Source: Paenibacillus sonchi
GTDB taxonomy: Bacteria > Bacillota > Bacilli > Paenibacillales > Paenibacillaceae
Direction of reading: 5' to 3'
DNA: 64,000 nt
NCBI RefSeq assembly: GCF_016772475.1
Contig: NZ_CP068595.1
Span: 6,076,001 to 6,140,000 of the forward strand
How positions within the stretch are numbered: position 1 is the first letter of the stretch; each line of letters starts with the position of its first letter. The notes beneath the pieces were generated by a model. It was not told the origin of the DNA and made no database searches. It was given only the letters and a program-made list of their open reading frames with translations. Of the stretch, positions 37,494-46,782 are shown piece after piece. Made by a program: the position numbers and the translations under genes.

Positions 37494-40469
37494 ATGGTTG
37501 AGGAGAACAAAAAGAAGACCGTAAAGCAGCGTCCACCCCGTAGATCCTGGCTCCGCAGGTTCGGTTCCGTCGTGAAGTGGATGTTTATACTCGGCATATT
37601 AGGCATTCTGTTTGCCGGCGGTGCTGTTTCCGGATATGTCGCTTCCATAGTGAAGGATGATCCGGTCCGTTCCGAAGAATTGATTCAAAAGGAAGTCAGC
37701 CAAAATGCCGTTACCGGCTTTGCGTATTTCCGCGATGGCCAACCGATCGGCCAGCTCCGGACCGAAGAGGACCGCAGACTTGTACAATTCAACAATATCC
37801 CGCAGCTTGTGATTGATGCCGTTCTCGCGATAGAGGACAATAATTTCTACAATCATAAAGGGGTCGATTTCAGCGGCACCCTGCGTGCCGTCAAGCAAAA
37901 GCTGCTGAATGAATCCGTTCAGACCGGCGGCAGCACCCTGACCCAGCAGCTGGCAAGACGCGTGTTCCTGAGCCTTGACCGCACAGAGGACCGCAAGATT
38001 AAGGAGATCCTGCTGTCTCTAAGGCTGGAACGGTATTTATCCAAGCAGGAAATTTTAACAGCCTATTTAAATAAGGTTCCTTTCGGCAACGGTTCCAACG
38101 GGTACAATGTGTACGGCATCAAAGCCGCTGCCAAGGGGATATTCGGACTGGATGATCTGGATAAGCTGAATACGGCCCAGGCCGCATATCTGGCAGGACT
38201 CCCCCAGCTTCCTTCCAAATACTCCGCGTTTAATGGAGTCGGAGAATTTAATGAAACGGCATTTAAGCGTGCCATGGAACGCCAAAAGCTTGTGCTGCGC
38301 CGGATGCTGGAGGAGAACAAGATCACGGCCTCCCAGTATAATGAAGCACTGCAATTTGATATCAAGGGTTCTCTGGCTCCGCATACGAAAAAGGCTTATG
38401 CTACATATCCTTATCTGATGCTTGAGACCGAGCGCAAGGCCGCCGAGATTCTGCTGTCCCTCAACGAGGGCAAAAATGGCGTAGTTGATCCGAATGCCTC
38501 TGCTGCCGCTGCAGATAACAACACACTGTTCGAGGAAGCGCGCCGGCAGCTGATGACCGGCGGTTACCGCGTCTACACGACGATCGACAAAAAAGTATAC
38601 AGTGCGATGCACAGCGTCTCGGAAGACAGTGCTAATTTCACGAAAGACAGCAAGGCCCGGGGCAAGGAACAGACAGCCGGCATGATGATCAACAACAAAA
38701 CCGGGGCGATTCTCGGCATGATCGAAGGACGGGACTTCAATATTGAGCAGATGAACTATGCTACGCAGATGGTACGGCAGCCGGGTTCAACTATGAAGCC
38801 CATTGCCGCTTATCTGCCCGCACTGGATGCCGGATTGATCCAGCCTGCAGGCATCCTTGATGATGCGCCCATCATTCTTAAGGACGGCGGCAAAGGCTTC
38901 CACATTCCGAAGAATGCCAACAACCGGTATCAGGGTCTGGTCACAGCCCGCTATGCCCTTAACAAATCCTTGAATTTGCCAGCCCTCAAGCTGTTCAATG
39001 AGAAGGTAGGAATCGAGAAAGCATGGGCTTTTTCCAAGAAGCTGGGGATTACTACGATCCAGGATGATGATTACAAAGCGCAGACCGGGGTCATCGGCGG
39101 ACTCAAATATGGGGTAACCGTTGAAGATTTAACGAATGCCTATTCCTCGATTGGTAACCAGGGAGCCTTTAATGACGCCTATATGATCGAAAAGATTGTA
39201 GACGCCCAGGGCAAAATCATCTATCAGCATAAAGTCAATCCGGAGCAGGTATACTCCAAGCAGACCGCTTATCTTATGACAGATATGCTGCGCACGGTGA
39301 TTACCGACGGAACCGCAAGCACCGTCAAGAAAAACTACAAACACTTCAAAGATGTGCCAATTGTCGGTAAAACCGGTTCCACCCAAAACTACGGAGATGT
39401 ATGGTTTATGGGCTACACGCCGGATGTCACACTTGGCATGTGGGTGGGCTATAAGGAACAAATCAATACGCTTCAGGGCGATACCCAGAAACGTCAGGCG
39501 CAGACCTTGTGGACCAAAGTAATGAACGCGGTCATTGACAAGCAGCCTGAGCTTTTTGTCACGAAGGAATTTGCAAAGCCTGAAGGCATTGTCAAAAAGA
39601 CAGTATCCGCCTACAGCGGCAAACTGCCCACGGACTTGACCGACAGGTTCACTACAGATATTTTTAACGCAAAATATGTGCCGAAACAAAGTGATGACGG
39701 AATCTCCAGAGCCAGATATATTACTTACAATGGCGTGAACTACCTTCCGCTGGATGGCACACCTGAGGATTTCCTCAAACAGAAAATTGTCGTCAAACGC
39801 GACAAACCGATCCAGGATCTCGTGAAGGAGCTGCTTGCCGCCTTCAAGTCGATGAGGGAACATCAATCGTTGTCATACTACATGCCGGAGGATGCGAAAT
39901 CCGATTTCCCGACCGAGGTTGATCCTCGCGTAGACGATGGCAATAGCCCAACGCCTCCAAGCGGAGTCAATGTCTCTTATAGTACGGGCAAAGCCGTCAT
40001 CACCTTTAACCCAAGCGGTTCGCCGGATGTGGTCGGATACCGCCTGTACCGTTCTCTTAACGGAGGAGCCTACAAGAAGCAGGCTGTTCTATCCGTCGGC
40101 GAAGGAACCACTTTCACCCCTGGCACTCCGTCCAGCGCCAATGCCTCCTTCTATGTGGCTGCGGTGGATGTAGCCGGTCATGAGACGTCTTCGGGCAGTG
40201 TAGCCGGAGCAGTCACTCCCACACCGGAGACTACGCCGCCGCCGGAGGAATCTCCCGGTGCAGAAGCTACACCGGACCCCGGAGCGCAGCCAGGCAGCAC
40301 GGAAGATCCCGGCATGGTCATTATTGAGCCGCCGGGATCATCCGATGTCCCTGCCGGTGGAGGCACTAATGCCGCAGGTGGCAGCAATGCCGCTGGAGGA
40401 GATGCTGCCGGAGGAAACCCTGCCGGAGGAAATGCCGGCTCCGGAAATGCCGCAGCGGCAACGCCTTAA
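37494..40469 (+). CDS. Class A penicillin-binding protein 1 with fibronectin-III domain
   Basis: A 991-residue bifunctional PBP. After a basic cytoplasmic tail and one membrane helix (WMFILGILGILFAGGAVSG) comes a GT51 transglycosylase domain with the catalytic EDNNFYNHKG near residue 114 and GGSTLTQQLAR. The transpeptidase domain has the serine motif STMK near 432, SLN (ALNKSLNL) and KTGST near 625. A fibronectin type III-like domain follows (about 820-905), then a Pro/Thr/Glu segment and a tail made of AAGG/NAAGG-type repeats. AAAAGGAGG lies 10 bases before the ATG; the open frame upstream crosses the rpsD terminator and is not coding. A TATAAT-like -10 is at 37460-37465. Confidence 0.93.
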   Translation: MVEENKKKTVKQRPPRRSWLRRFGSVVKWMFILGILGILFAGGAVSGYVASIVKDDPVRSEELIQKEVSQNAVTGFAYFRDGQPIGQLRTEEDRRLVQFNNIPQLVIDAVLAIEDNNFYNHKGVDFSGTLRAVKQKLLNESVQTGGSTLTQQLARRVFLSLDRTEDRKIKEILLSLRLERYLSKQEILTAYLNKVPFGNGSNGYNVYGIKAAAKGIFGLDDLDKLNTAQAAYLAGLPQLPSKYSAFNGVGEFNETAFKRAMERQKLVLRRMLEENKITASQYNEALQFDIKGSLAPHTKKAYATYPYLMLETERKAAEILLSLNEGKNGVVDPNASAAAADNNTLFEEARRQLMTGGYRVYTTIDKKVYSAMHSVSEDSANFTKDSKARGKEQTAGMMINNKTGAILGMIEGRDFNIEQMNYATQMVRQPGSTMKPIAAYLPALDAGLIQPAGILDDAPIILKDGGKGFHIPKNANNRYQGLVTARYALNKSLNLPALKLFNEKVGIEKAWAFSKKLGITTIQDDDYKAQTGVIGGLKYGVTVEDLTNAYSSIGNQGAFNDAYMIEKIVDAQGKIIYQHKVNPEQVYSKQTAYLMTDMLRTVITDGTASTVKKNYKHFKDVPIVGKTGSTQNYGDVWFMGYTPDVTLGMWVGYKEQINTLQGDTQKRQAQTLWTKVMNAVIDKQPELFVTKEFAKPEGIVKKTVSAYSGKLPTDLTDRFTTDIFNAKYVPKQSDDGISRARYITYNGVNYLPLDGTPEDFLKQKIVVKRDKPIQDLVKELLAAFKSMREHQSLSYYMPEDAKSDFPTEVDPRVDDGNSPTPPSGVNVSYSTGKAVITFNPSGSPDVVGYRLYRSLNGGAYKKQAVLSVGEGTTFTPGTPSSANASFYVAAVDVAGHETSSGSVAGAVTPTPETTPPPEESPGAEATPDPGAQPGSTEDPGMVIIEPPGSSDVPAGGGTNAAGGSNAAGGDAAGGNPAGGNAGSGNAAAATP

Positions 40470-40483
40470 TCGCGGCCTTCCAG

Positions 40484-40511
40484 GCGCGAAGCATCTAAAT
40501 TCTTATAAGTT
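40484..40511. repeat. Dispersed intergenic repeat, copy D (short)
   Basis: GCGCGAAGCATCTAAATTCT followed by TATAAGTT, matching the second half of copy A with one substitution. Located between the PBP stop and its terminator. Confidence 0.5.
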
Positions 40512-40518
40512 CACAACA

Positions 40519-40557
40519 AACAGCGTTCCCGGATCATTGCCGGGAACGCTGTTTTTA
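40519..40557 (+). terminator. Terminator between PBP1 and acsA
   Basis: Arms AACAGCGTTCCCGG and CCGGGAACGCTGTT with a 7-base loop and TTTTT tail on the plus strand. It separates the convergent PBP1 and acsA genes. Confidence 0.9.
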
Positions 40558-40578
40558 ATACAGCCCGATGTGTTTAGA

Positions 40579-42303
40579 TTAATCCTCGATTGTGGACAAA
40601 TCCCCTGCAGGAAGATGAAGCTCCCAGGCTTTCAGCACGCGGCGCATGATTTTCCCGGAACGGGTCTTGGGCAGCTTTTCCCTGAATTCAATTTCACGCG
40701 GTGCTGCATGGGCGGACAACCCCGCTTTGACAAAGGCCGCGATTTCCTCCTTCAGCTCAGCCGTAGGGAAATATCCATCCCGCAAGGAAATGAACGCCTT
40801 AATAATCTCTCCCCGCATAACATCCGGTTTGCCGATTACCCCGGCTTCAGCAACCGCAGGATGCTCCACCAGCTTGCTCTCCACCTCGAACGGGCCAATC
40901 CGCTCACCGGAGGAATTGATAACATCATCGATCCGGCCCTGGAACCAGAAGTAGCCGTCTTCATCCATATATGCGGAATCACCGGAGATGTACCAGCCGG
41001 GAATGCGGAAATACTCCTCGTATTTCGCTTCGTTGTTCCAGATCTTCCCCATCATGGAGGGCCACGGCGTCCTGATCGCCAGATTGCCCATTGCATATGG
41101 CGGCAGCAGATTGCCCCGGTCATCCAGAATAGCAGCTTCGATGCCGGGCAGCGGGCGCCCCATGGAGCCGGGCTTAATATCCATTCCCGGGTAATTGCAG
41201 ATCAGTTGGGCTCCCGTTTCAGTCATCCACCAGGTATCATGGATACGCTGCTGATAGAATTTGTCCCCCCACCGTACCACTTCGGGATTGAGCGGCTCTC
41301 CTACCGACAGAACATGCCGCAGACTGCTGAGATCGATGTCCTTCAGGCTGGCCTCCCCCGCTCCCATCAGCATACGGAACGCGGTAGGTGCGCTGTACCA
41401 CACGGTAACCCCAAACCGCTCAATGGTCTTATACCAGTCCTGCGGGCTGAAGCGTCCGCCTCTCACAACGTTGGTCACCCCGTTCAGCCAAGGCGCAAAA
41501 ATCCCGTAGGAGGTTCCGGTAACCCAACCGGGATCAGCCGTGCACCAATAGATATCGTCAGGGCGCAAATCCAGTACAATTTTGCCTGTATAATAATGCT
41601 GGATCATTGCTCTTTGCACATGATATACCCCTTTGGGCTTGCCGGTTGAGCCGGAGGTATAGTGCATAATCAGCCCGTCCTCCAGACTCAGCCATTCCGG
41701 TTCAAGCTCCGCAGAGGCCGCAGCCATCGCTTCTTCGTAACTGATAAGCCCTTGCCCGCCGTCCGATGGGCCGCCTACTACAAACACATGCTTAAGCTCA
41801 GGCAGCTCGGCACGTTTGACCCGCTGCAGCAGCTCAGGTGTGGTAATGAGTGCCACGGCGCCGCTGTCCTCCAGCCGGTCCTTCACAGCCGTTTCCATAA
41901 AAGCCTCAAACAGCGGTCCTGCTACCGCCCCAACCTTGAGAACTCCCAGCAGACTGAAATAGAGCTCCGGCCGGCGCGGCATAAAAATAAACACCCGGTC
42001 TCCCCGGCCGATGCCATGCTGACGCAGCACATTTCCGAAACGGTTGGACTGCTCCCGCAAATCGGAGAACGTGTACATTTCTTCCCTCGCGGAATCACTG
42101 TAGATCAAAGCGGTGGCTGCTCCACGGCCTTCAAGCACATGCCGGTCAATGGCTTCATGGGCCATATTCACCTTGCCGCTCTCATGCCAGGAGAAGCTTT
42201 TCTCCACATCCTCCCACCGGAATTCGCTGACTGCCCGGGAATAATCAGCCATGTTGGCCTGTTTTGCACGACCCGGTAAAATTTCGCTGTGAACTTGCCC
42301 CAT
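40579..42303 (-). CDS. acsA: Acetyl-CoA synthetase
   Basis: A 574-residue AMP-forming acetyl-CoA synthetase activating acetate via acetyl-AMP. Motifs: the P-loop-like YTSGSTGKPKGV near residue 212, WWMTETG, the YISGDSAYMDEDGYFWFQGR hinge and PKTRSGKIMRR near the C-terminus, whose lysine is the site acetylated by AcuA in B. subtilis. The ATG at 42303 follows GGGAGG at 8 bases. It is divergent from acuA, exactly as in B. subtilis, where both are repressed through CcpA on glucose. Confidence 0.96.
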   Translation of the reverse strand: MGQVHSEILPGRAKQANMADYSRAVSEFRWEDVEKSFSWHESGKVNMAHEAIDRHVLEGRGAATALIYSDSAREEMYTFSDLREQSNRFGNVLRQHGIGRGDRVFIFMPRRPELYFSLLGVLKVGAVAGPLFEAFMETAVKDRLEDSGAVALITTPELLQRVKRAELPELKHVFVVGGPSDGGQGLISYEEAMAAASAELEPEWLSLEDGLIMHYTSGSTGKPKGVYHVQRAMIQHYYTGKIVLDLRPDDIYWCTADPGWVTGTSYGIFAPWLNGVTNVVRGGRFSPQDWYKTIERFGVTVWYSAPTAFRMLMGAGEASLKDIDLSSLRHVLSVGEPLNPEVVRWGDKFYQQRIHDTWWMTETGAQLICNYPGMDIKPGSMGRPLPGIEAAILDDRGNLLPPYAMGNLAIRTPWPSMMGKIWNNEAKYEEYFRIPGWYISGDSAYMDEDGYFWFQGRIDDVINSSGERIGPFEVESKLVEHPAVAEAGVIGKPDVMRGEIIKAFISLRDGYFPTAELKEEIAAFVKAGLSAHAAPREIEFREKLPKTRSGKIMRRVLKAWELHLPAGDLSTIED

Positions 42304-42415
42304 TACTCTTGCCTCCCTCACTTGTTTGATTTAAGCTTTAAGGGTGAGACTCTTCTCTTAAGCAATGCTGTCAATGGATCAAATGTGAAAATTTTATGTC
42401 GGACTTAGTATATCA

Positions 42416-42430
42416 CAGGAAGCGGTTACA
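42416..42430. promoter_or_regulatory. Candidate cre (CcpA site) in the acsA-acuA region
   Basis: CAGGAAGCGGTTACA fits the degenerate cre consensus WTGNAANCGNWNNCW at all fixed positions except the first two. It lies in the 161-base divergent region between acsA and acuA, where B. subtilis has a functional cre. Only sequence match supports it; ccpA is 1.5 kb away. Confidence 0.45.
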
Positions 42431-42464
42431 TTCTAGAATATAGTGAATTGAAGGGAGCATCGTT

Positions 42465-43097
42465 ATGGAGCACCGCAAAATCCCTGTATCCCATATTCTG
42501 CCGCATCACAGAAGCCTGATTACCGTTAGCGGACCTTTGTCTCCAGACGCGCTGCAAGGGCTGCAGATGCATCCGGATCTGGATGCCTTCCGTAAACCGC
42601 AGGAGCAGCTGGAAGCGCTTATAGAGATTGCCGGATTGCCGGAAGGGCGTGTAATTGCCGCTATTGTTGACCAGGTGATCGCAGGCTATGTTACTTTTCA
42701 CTATCCGGATGAACTGGAGTTATGGTCTCAGGGCGGAATGGAGGATCTGATCGAGCTGGGTGCTGTGGAAGTAGCGGATGGATTCAGGGGAATAGGGCTT
42801 GCGAAGCTGCTGATTACGAGTGCTTTTGAACGGGAACAGCTGGAGAACTGCATCGTGTTCACAACCGAATATTACTGGCATTGGGATCTGAAGGGCAGCG
42901 GGCTGGATGTATGGGCCTACCGTCAGATGATGGAGAAGCTGATGCAGACGGTAGACATGGTGTGGTATGCCACGGATGATCCGGAGATTTGCTCCCATCC
43001 AGCCAACTGCCTGATGGTGCGCATCGGCCGGGAAGTCCCGATGTCCTCGCAGGAAACCTTTGACAGGGTGCGTTTCAGGCAGCGCTTCATGTACTAG
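42465..43097 (+). CDS. acuA: Protein acetyltransferase AcuA (GNAT)
   Basis: A 210-residue GNAT acetyltransferase matching AcuA: PEGRVIAAIVDQVIAGYVTF and GAVEVADGFRGIGLAKLLI carry the acetyl-CoA pocket (R/G-x-x-G-x-A/G), followed by EYYWHWDLKGSGLDVW. AcuA acetylates and inactivates AcsA. Divergent from acsA as in B. subtilis. acuB and acuC are not downstream, so deacetylation must be supplied elsewhere. GAAGGGAG precedes the ATG. Confidence 0.94.
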   Translation: MEHRKIPVSHILPHHRSLITVSGPLSPDALQGLQMHPDLDAFRKPQEQLEALIEIAGLPEGRVIAAIVDQVIAGYVTFHYPDELELWSQGGMEDLIELGAVEVADGFRGIGLAKLLITSAFEREQLENCIVFTTEYYWHWDLKGSGLDVWAYRQMMEKLMQTVDMVWYATDDPEICSHPANCLMVRIGREVPMSSQETFDRVRFRQRFMY

Positions 43098-43125
43098 GGA
43101 GCAGCCTATTTCCCGGAAGAGATTC

Positions 43126-43821
43126 TTACATCGCTTTCAGCATATATTCAAGAATCGCATGGGAGCGCTCAGAGGCCTTAACCGTAAATTCGCGGTAGTT
43201 CACATGCGCCGATCCGTCTGCTTTGTCTGACATGGAGCGGATAATCACAAAAGGAATCTCATTCATATAGCAGACCTGTGCGACAGCCGCCCCTTCCATT
43301 TCCGCGCAGGCTCCGTCCAGCTGCTCCCGAAGCTCAGCTACAACAGCGGCACTGGCAATAAATTGATCCCCAGACAGCACAACTCCTGTAACCGACTTCT
43401 GTTTCAGCGTCCGGCAGGCTTCTTCGGCTAGCTGCACAAGGGCTGGATCTGCTGGAAAAGAGGACACCTCCTGATACGGAATTACCCCCCGCGGGTAGCC
43501 AAGAGCGGTGACGTCCATGTCATGCTGGATGCAATGGGACGAAATGACGATATCCCCGATACCGAGCTCCGGATGCACCGCCCCGGCAACGCCAGTGAAC
43601 AGCACACGTGCCACTCCAAAAGCATCAATCAGAATTTGTGTCGTCACCGCAGCGTTGACCTTGCCGACTCCCGATTTGCAGAGAACCACCCTTTGGCCGA
43701 ATATAGTGCCTGAATAATAAGCAACGCCTGCCTTGACTGTGCTTTCCTTATCTTCCATACTCTCCAGGAGCAGCTTGATCTCCTCGTCCATCGCTCCAAT
43801 CAATCCTATAATTTCACTCAT
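43126..43821 (-). CDS. mtnN: 5'-methylthioadenosine/S-adenosylhomocysteine nucleosidase
   Basis: A 231-residue nucleosidase cleaving MTA and SAH to adenine, part of methionine salvage and the activated methyl cycle. Starts MSEIIGLIGAMDEEIKLLLE and has GVGKVNAA, GDQFIAS, and the active-site EMEGAAVAQVCY with IIRSMSDKAD. The ATG at 43821 follows AGGAGGG; a 12-codon upstream extension is not supported. It lies 93 bases after ccpA on the same strand, beyond a terminator. Confidence 0.96.
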   Translation of the reverse strand: MSEIIGLIGAMDEEIKLLLESMEDKESTVKAGVAYYSGTIFGQRVVLCKSGVGKVNAAVTTQILIDAFGVARVLFTGVAGAVHPELGIGDIVISSHCIQHDMDVTALGYPRGVIPYQEVSSFPADPALVQLAEEACRTLKQKSVTGVVLSGDQFIASAAVVAELREQLDGACAEMEGAAVAQVCYMNEIPFVIIRSMSDKADGSAHVNYREFTVKASERSHAILEYMLKAM

Positions 43822-43865
43822 ATGTACCCTCCTGCATGTAAGTAAAATACACCTCAATAAAACAT

Positions 43866-43888
43866 AAAAAGCTCCAACCGGAGCTTTC
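43866..43888 (-). terminator. Rho-independent terminator of ccpA
   Basis: Arms AAAGCTCC and GGAGCTTT with a 4-base loop; on the minus strand it ends in TTTTT. It lies 27 bases after the ccpA stop. Confidence 0.8.
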
Positions 43889-43914
43889 TACGCACTTATG
43901 TTCCATACGGATAC

Positions 43915-44925
43915 TTATTTGTTCACATGATTCACAGACAAACGCAGGATCGTCTCATGAGGCAAAATGACACGCGGATTCTCAACCGTTTCCTTCTTCA
44001 TCAGCTTCGTCAGAAGTCTCATTGCTACCGCGCCCAGATCGTACATAGGCTGCGCTACAGTTGTCAGCAAAGGACGGACCATAGAAGCCATGCGGATATT
44101 GTCGACACTGATGATCGAGAAGTCATCCGGCACCTTCAGGCCTTCATCCTGAATACTGTGGATGGCACCAATCGCCATTTCATCGGTTGCCGCAAATACA
44201 GCTGTAGGCTTCTTCTTCAGCCCCAGGAAGTACTTCATCGCTTCGACACCGGATTCGTAACGGTAATTCCCGATGCGGACCAGATCCTCCTGGTACTCAA
44301 TGCCTGCTGCTTCCAGCGCTTTCTTGTACCCCTGGAAACGGGCATAACCATTGGCAGGGTCCTGCAGCGTTCCGCTAATCATTGCAATTTCGCGGTGGCC
44401 ATGGCGGATAAGTGTGTTCACGGCATCGAAAGCCGCCGTCTCATGATCGATATCAACAGACGGGTAGGTTCCCTGCTCATCACGCGTAGCGCAAAGTACG
44501 ATTGGAACGGCAGACGTTTGGAAGGCTTGGATATGTTCTTCTGTTACGGTTCCACCCATGAACAGCAGCCCGTCCACCTGCTTCTCCAAAAGCGTGTTGA
44601 TGACACGTATTTCCTTCTCTTTGCGCTTATCCGCGTTACACAAAATAATGTTATAATGGTACATGTTGGCAATATCTTCGATCCCGCGTGCAATTTCTGC
44701 AAAAATCGAGTTCGAGATATCGGGGATAACAACCCCAACGGTTGTTGTTTTCTTGCTGGCGAGACCTCTCGCCACGGCGTTTGGACGATAGCCCAAACGT
44801 TCAATCGCTTCAAAAACTTTCTTCCGGGTCTGCGGTTTCACGTTCGGGTTATTGTTCACAACCCGTGATACCGTAGCCATAGATACGCCTGCTTCTCGAG
44901 CTACATCGTAAATGGTTACCGTCAA
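43915..44925 (-). CDS. ccpA: Catabolite control protein A (LacI family)
   Basis: A 336-residue LacI/GalR regulator. The DNA-binding domain [20 protein letters not shown] is identical or near identical to CcpA, followed by the hinge [14 protein letters not shown]. The core domain includes the HPr-Ser-P contact-type segments ([18 protein letters not shown]) and [11 protein letters not shown]. CcpA with HPr-Ser-P represses or activates carbon genes at cre sites. Its closeness to acsA/acuA repeats the B. subtilis order. A good promoter is visible upstream (44974-45002). Confidence 0.96.
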   Translation of the reverse strand: MTVTIYDVAREAGVSMATVSRVVNNNPNVKPQTRKKVFEAIERLGYRPNAVARGLASKKTTTVGVVIPDISNSIFAEIARGIEDIANMYHYNIILCNADKRKEKEIRVINTLLEKQVDGLLFMGGTVTEEHIQAFQTSAVPIVLCATRDEQGTYPSVDIDHETAAFDAVNTLIRHGHREIAMISGTLQDPANGYARFQGYKKALEAAGIEYQEDLVRIGNYRYESGVEAMKYFLGLKKKPTAVFAATDEMAIGAIHSIQDEGLKVPDDFSIISVDNIRMASMVRPLLTTVAQPMYDLGAVAMRLLTKLMKKETVENPRVILPHETILRLSVNHVNK

Positions 44926-44973
44926 ATTACTCTCTCCATTGCGATAAATTTTATCGTTCGACTAATTAAAATT

Positions 44974-45002
44974 ATGATACGACACTTTGTACAATTGTGC
45001 AA
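44974..45002 (-). promoter_or_regulatory. ccpA promoter with upstream palindrome
   Basis: On the minus strand TTGCAC (44997-45002) and TATCAT (44974-44979) are 17 bases apart. Directly upstream, overlapping the -35, is the palindrome AATGATAACGCTTCATT (45001-45017), which resembles a cre half-site core (AAGCGTTA) but is one base short of the consensus. The remaining gap to 45242 is AT-rich and shows nothing else I can name. Confidence 0.6.
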
Positions 45003-45242
45003 TGATAACGCTTCATTTTCCTTTCAAAATTTCTTTCAAGGGCTGAGAACGCTACCGGAATGCGGGAAAAAACGCTCCTGCTGCTTCATTGTCCTCCAAT
45101 GATTTCCAACTGTAACATGCCGGATTCATAGGTTTGTCTAACCTGTTTCTATCGTATCAAAAAGCGCGTGAAAAATCCAACATTCGTGAAAGATTTTCAT
45201 TAATTTTGCAGAAAAAATTTCAGTATCCGCTTTATTTCGCCT

Positions 45243-45695
45243 TTATTTTGCGCTTTCCGCCGGCTGAACTGTCAATTGCGACAGTCTAATTCCAGTTTCA
45301 TCCATCCATTTAGGGTCGTTCAGATCCACTGCCAGCCGGTATACATCCAGCAGCAGATCAATCCGCCCCTGTATCGCGCTCCGGATCTGTTCCTCCAACT
45401 CGGACATCCCCCCGGCAAACAACCCCTTGGCAAAGGTCTCCTTGAGCACACTGGCCCATTCATTTCTGTCAGCAAACGAAATATGCCGCTTGGGCGGCGT
45501 TTCGCCTAGTTCGTGAATCAGCTTGCCCAGATCACCTTTAATGCATGACAGAGGCTCATAGCGTCCGCACTCCCCGCAGGTATAGACAGGGACATGCTTA
45601 ATTTTTATCTTTGCACTGTAGATTAACGTATGCATATGTATGGTCATGATGCCGCCGCAGCTGCATGACGTCTTCAATAAATAATCTTTGTACAT
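45243..45695 (-). CDS. Zinc-ribbon-like hypothetical protein
   Basis: A 150-residue protein. Near the N-terminus two Cys pairs (CSCGG at about residues 11-15 and CGECG at about 40-44) look like a zinc ribbon, similar to YgiT-type short ribbons. The rest is helical with KRHISFADRNEWASVLKETF and a long acidic stretch, and no domain is recognised. The ATG at 45695 is 6 bases after AGGTG. A GTG three codons upstream is possible. Single gene between ccpA and the PfpI gene. Confidence 0.7.
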   Translation of the reverse strand: MYKDYLLKTSCSCGGIMTIHMHTLIYSAKIKIKHVPVYTCGECGRYEPLSCIKGDLGKLIHELGETPPKRHISFADRNEWASVLKETFAKGLFAGGMSELEEQIRSAIQGRIDLLLDVYRLAVDLNDPKWMDETGIRLSQLTVQPAESAK

Positions 45696-45927
45696 CTCCC
45701 ACACCTCAGATTTATTTTGTAAAATCGCCTCAACCGCATTATCTATAAAAACACGAAACTCACCTGTTCAATCCCTATATTCGACCCGGTTCCCCTCAAT
45801 CCCTTCTCATTTGCATAAAATGATTTATTTGGTAATTTGTCTAAGGATTTCAATTCCCCGGATGACTTCATATTTCAAATTTGCTAGAATATATTGAAGG
45901 CTGGATTCTTGAAGGGAGCTGCAGAAC

Positions 45928-46452
45928 ATGAGACTAACCGGCAAAAAGGTTATAGCATTGGTAGACGACGAATTCGAGGATTTGGAGCTGTGGTATCCGG
46001 TGTACCGCGTCAGAGAGGAAGGCGCCGAGGTCCATCTGGCCGGGCTGGAAAAAGATAAAACCTATGTGGGCAAATACGGGGTTCCGGCTAAAGCTGAGTA
46101 TTCCTGGGATGAGCTGGACGCCGCCGATTATGACGGCATACTCGTACCCGGCGGCTGGGCTCCTGATAAAATCCGCCGCTATAGTGCGGTGCTGAAGCTT
46201 GTACAGGATTTCAACGCGGCGAAGAAGCCGATTGGGCAGATCTGCCATGCCGGCTGGGTGTTGATCTCTGCAAAAATATTGGAGGGAGTAACAGTTACAT
46301 CCACCCCGGGTATCCGTGATGATATGGAGAATGCCGGAGCAATCTGGAAGGATGAAGCTGTCGTAACCGACGGACATATCATCTCCGCCCGCCGTCCGCC
46401 GGACCTGCCGCCTTATGGCAAAGCCTTCTGCGATGCGTTAGCGGGAGAGTAG
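45928..46452 (+). CDS. DJ-1/PfpI family glutamine amidotransferase-like protein
   Basis: A 174-residue DJ-1/PfpI protein, of the subgroup with B. subtilis YraA and YfkM (stress-induced, possible deglycase or protease activity). The nucleophile elbow is GQICHAGW with Cys106; the LVPGGWAPDKIRR segment and the VTSTPGIRDD segment fit. Begins MRLTGKKVIALVDDEFEDLE. GAAGGGAGC precedes the ATG. Monocistronic with its own terminator. Confidence 0.9.
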   Translation: MRLTGKKVIALVDDEFEDLELWYPVYRVREEGAEVHLAGLEKDKTYVGKYGVPAKAEYSWDELDAADYDGILVPGGWAPDKIRRYSAVLKLVQDFNAAKKPIGQICHAGWVLISAKILEGVTVTSTPGIRDDMENAGAIWKDEAVVTDGHIISARRPPDLPPYGKAFCDALAGE

Positions 46453-46471
46453 TCCGGCAGATACTGTATAT

Positions 46472-46513
46472 AAAAGCCCTGTCCTTTCAACTATATAAAG
46501 GGCAGGGCTTTTT
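46472..46513 (+). terminator. Rho-independent terminator of the PfpI gene
   Basis: Arms AAAGCCCTGTCCTTT and AAAGGGCAGGGCTTTTT with an 11-base loop, ending in TTTTT. Confidence 0.85.
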
Positions 46514-46611
46514 GTGCTCCAATGTTATTGCGTGCTTTAACAGTATTTTGTGCTCCCACGCTATTTGCGGATGAAGAGGGAAACGGTTTTACTTTTTTTA
46601 GGGAGAGCAGC

Positions 46612-46637
46612 AAAAAGGCCCCACTAAGTGGGGCCTT
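46612..46637 (-). terminator. Rho-independent terminator of the PTS operon
   Basis: A perfect hairpin AAGGCCCCACT/AGTGGGGCCTT with a tiny loop and, on the minus strand, TTTTTG. It lies about 145 bases after the enzyme I stop. The rest of 46453-46782 is unremarkable. Confidence 0.85.
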
Positions 46638-46782
46638 GGCTGTGAAGCTTGCTCTCTTCACGATCCATCCGCCAGGGATGCGGACAGGCAATCTGTTGAT
46701 GGAGCGGATCAGGTGATTCCTAATTCTTTCTACAATCCCCTGCATAGCAGAGGATTCTTTGGTTTGGTGCTGCCAGGCCAAC

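Noticed and set aside
40258..41649. A 463-codon open frame antisense to acsA
   Set aside because: AcsA on the other strand is well conserved end to end; the antisense frame is a by-product of codon bias.
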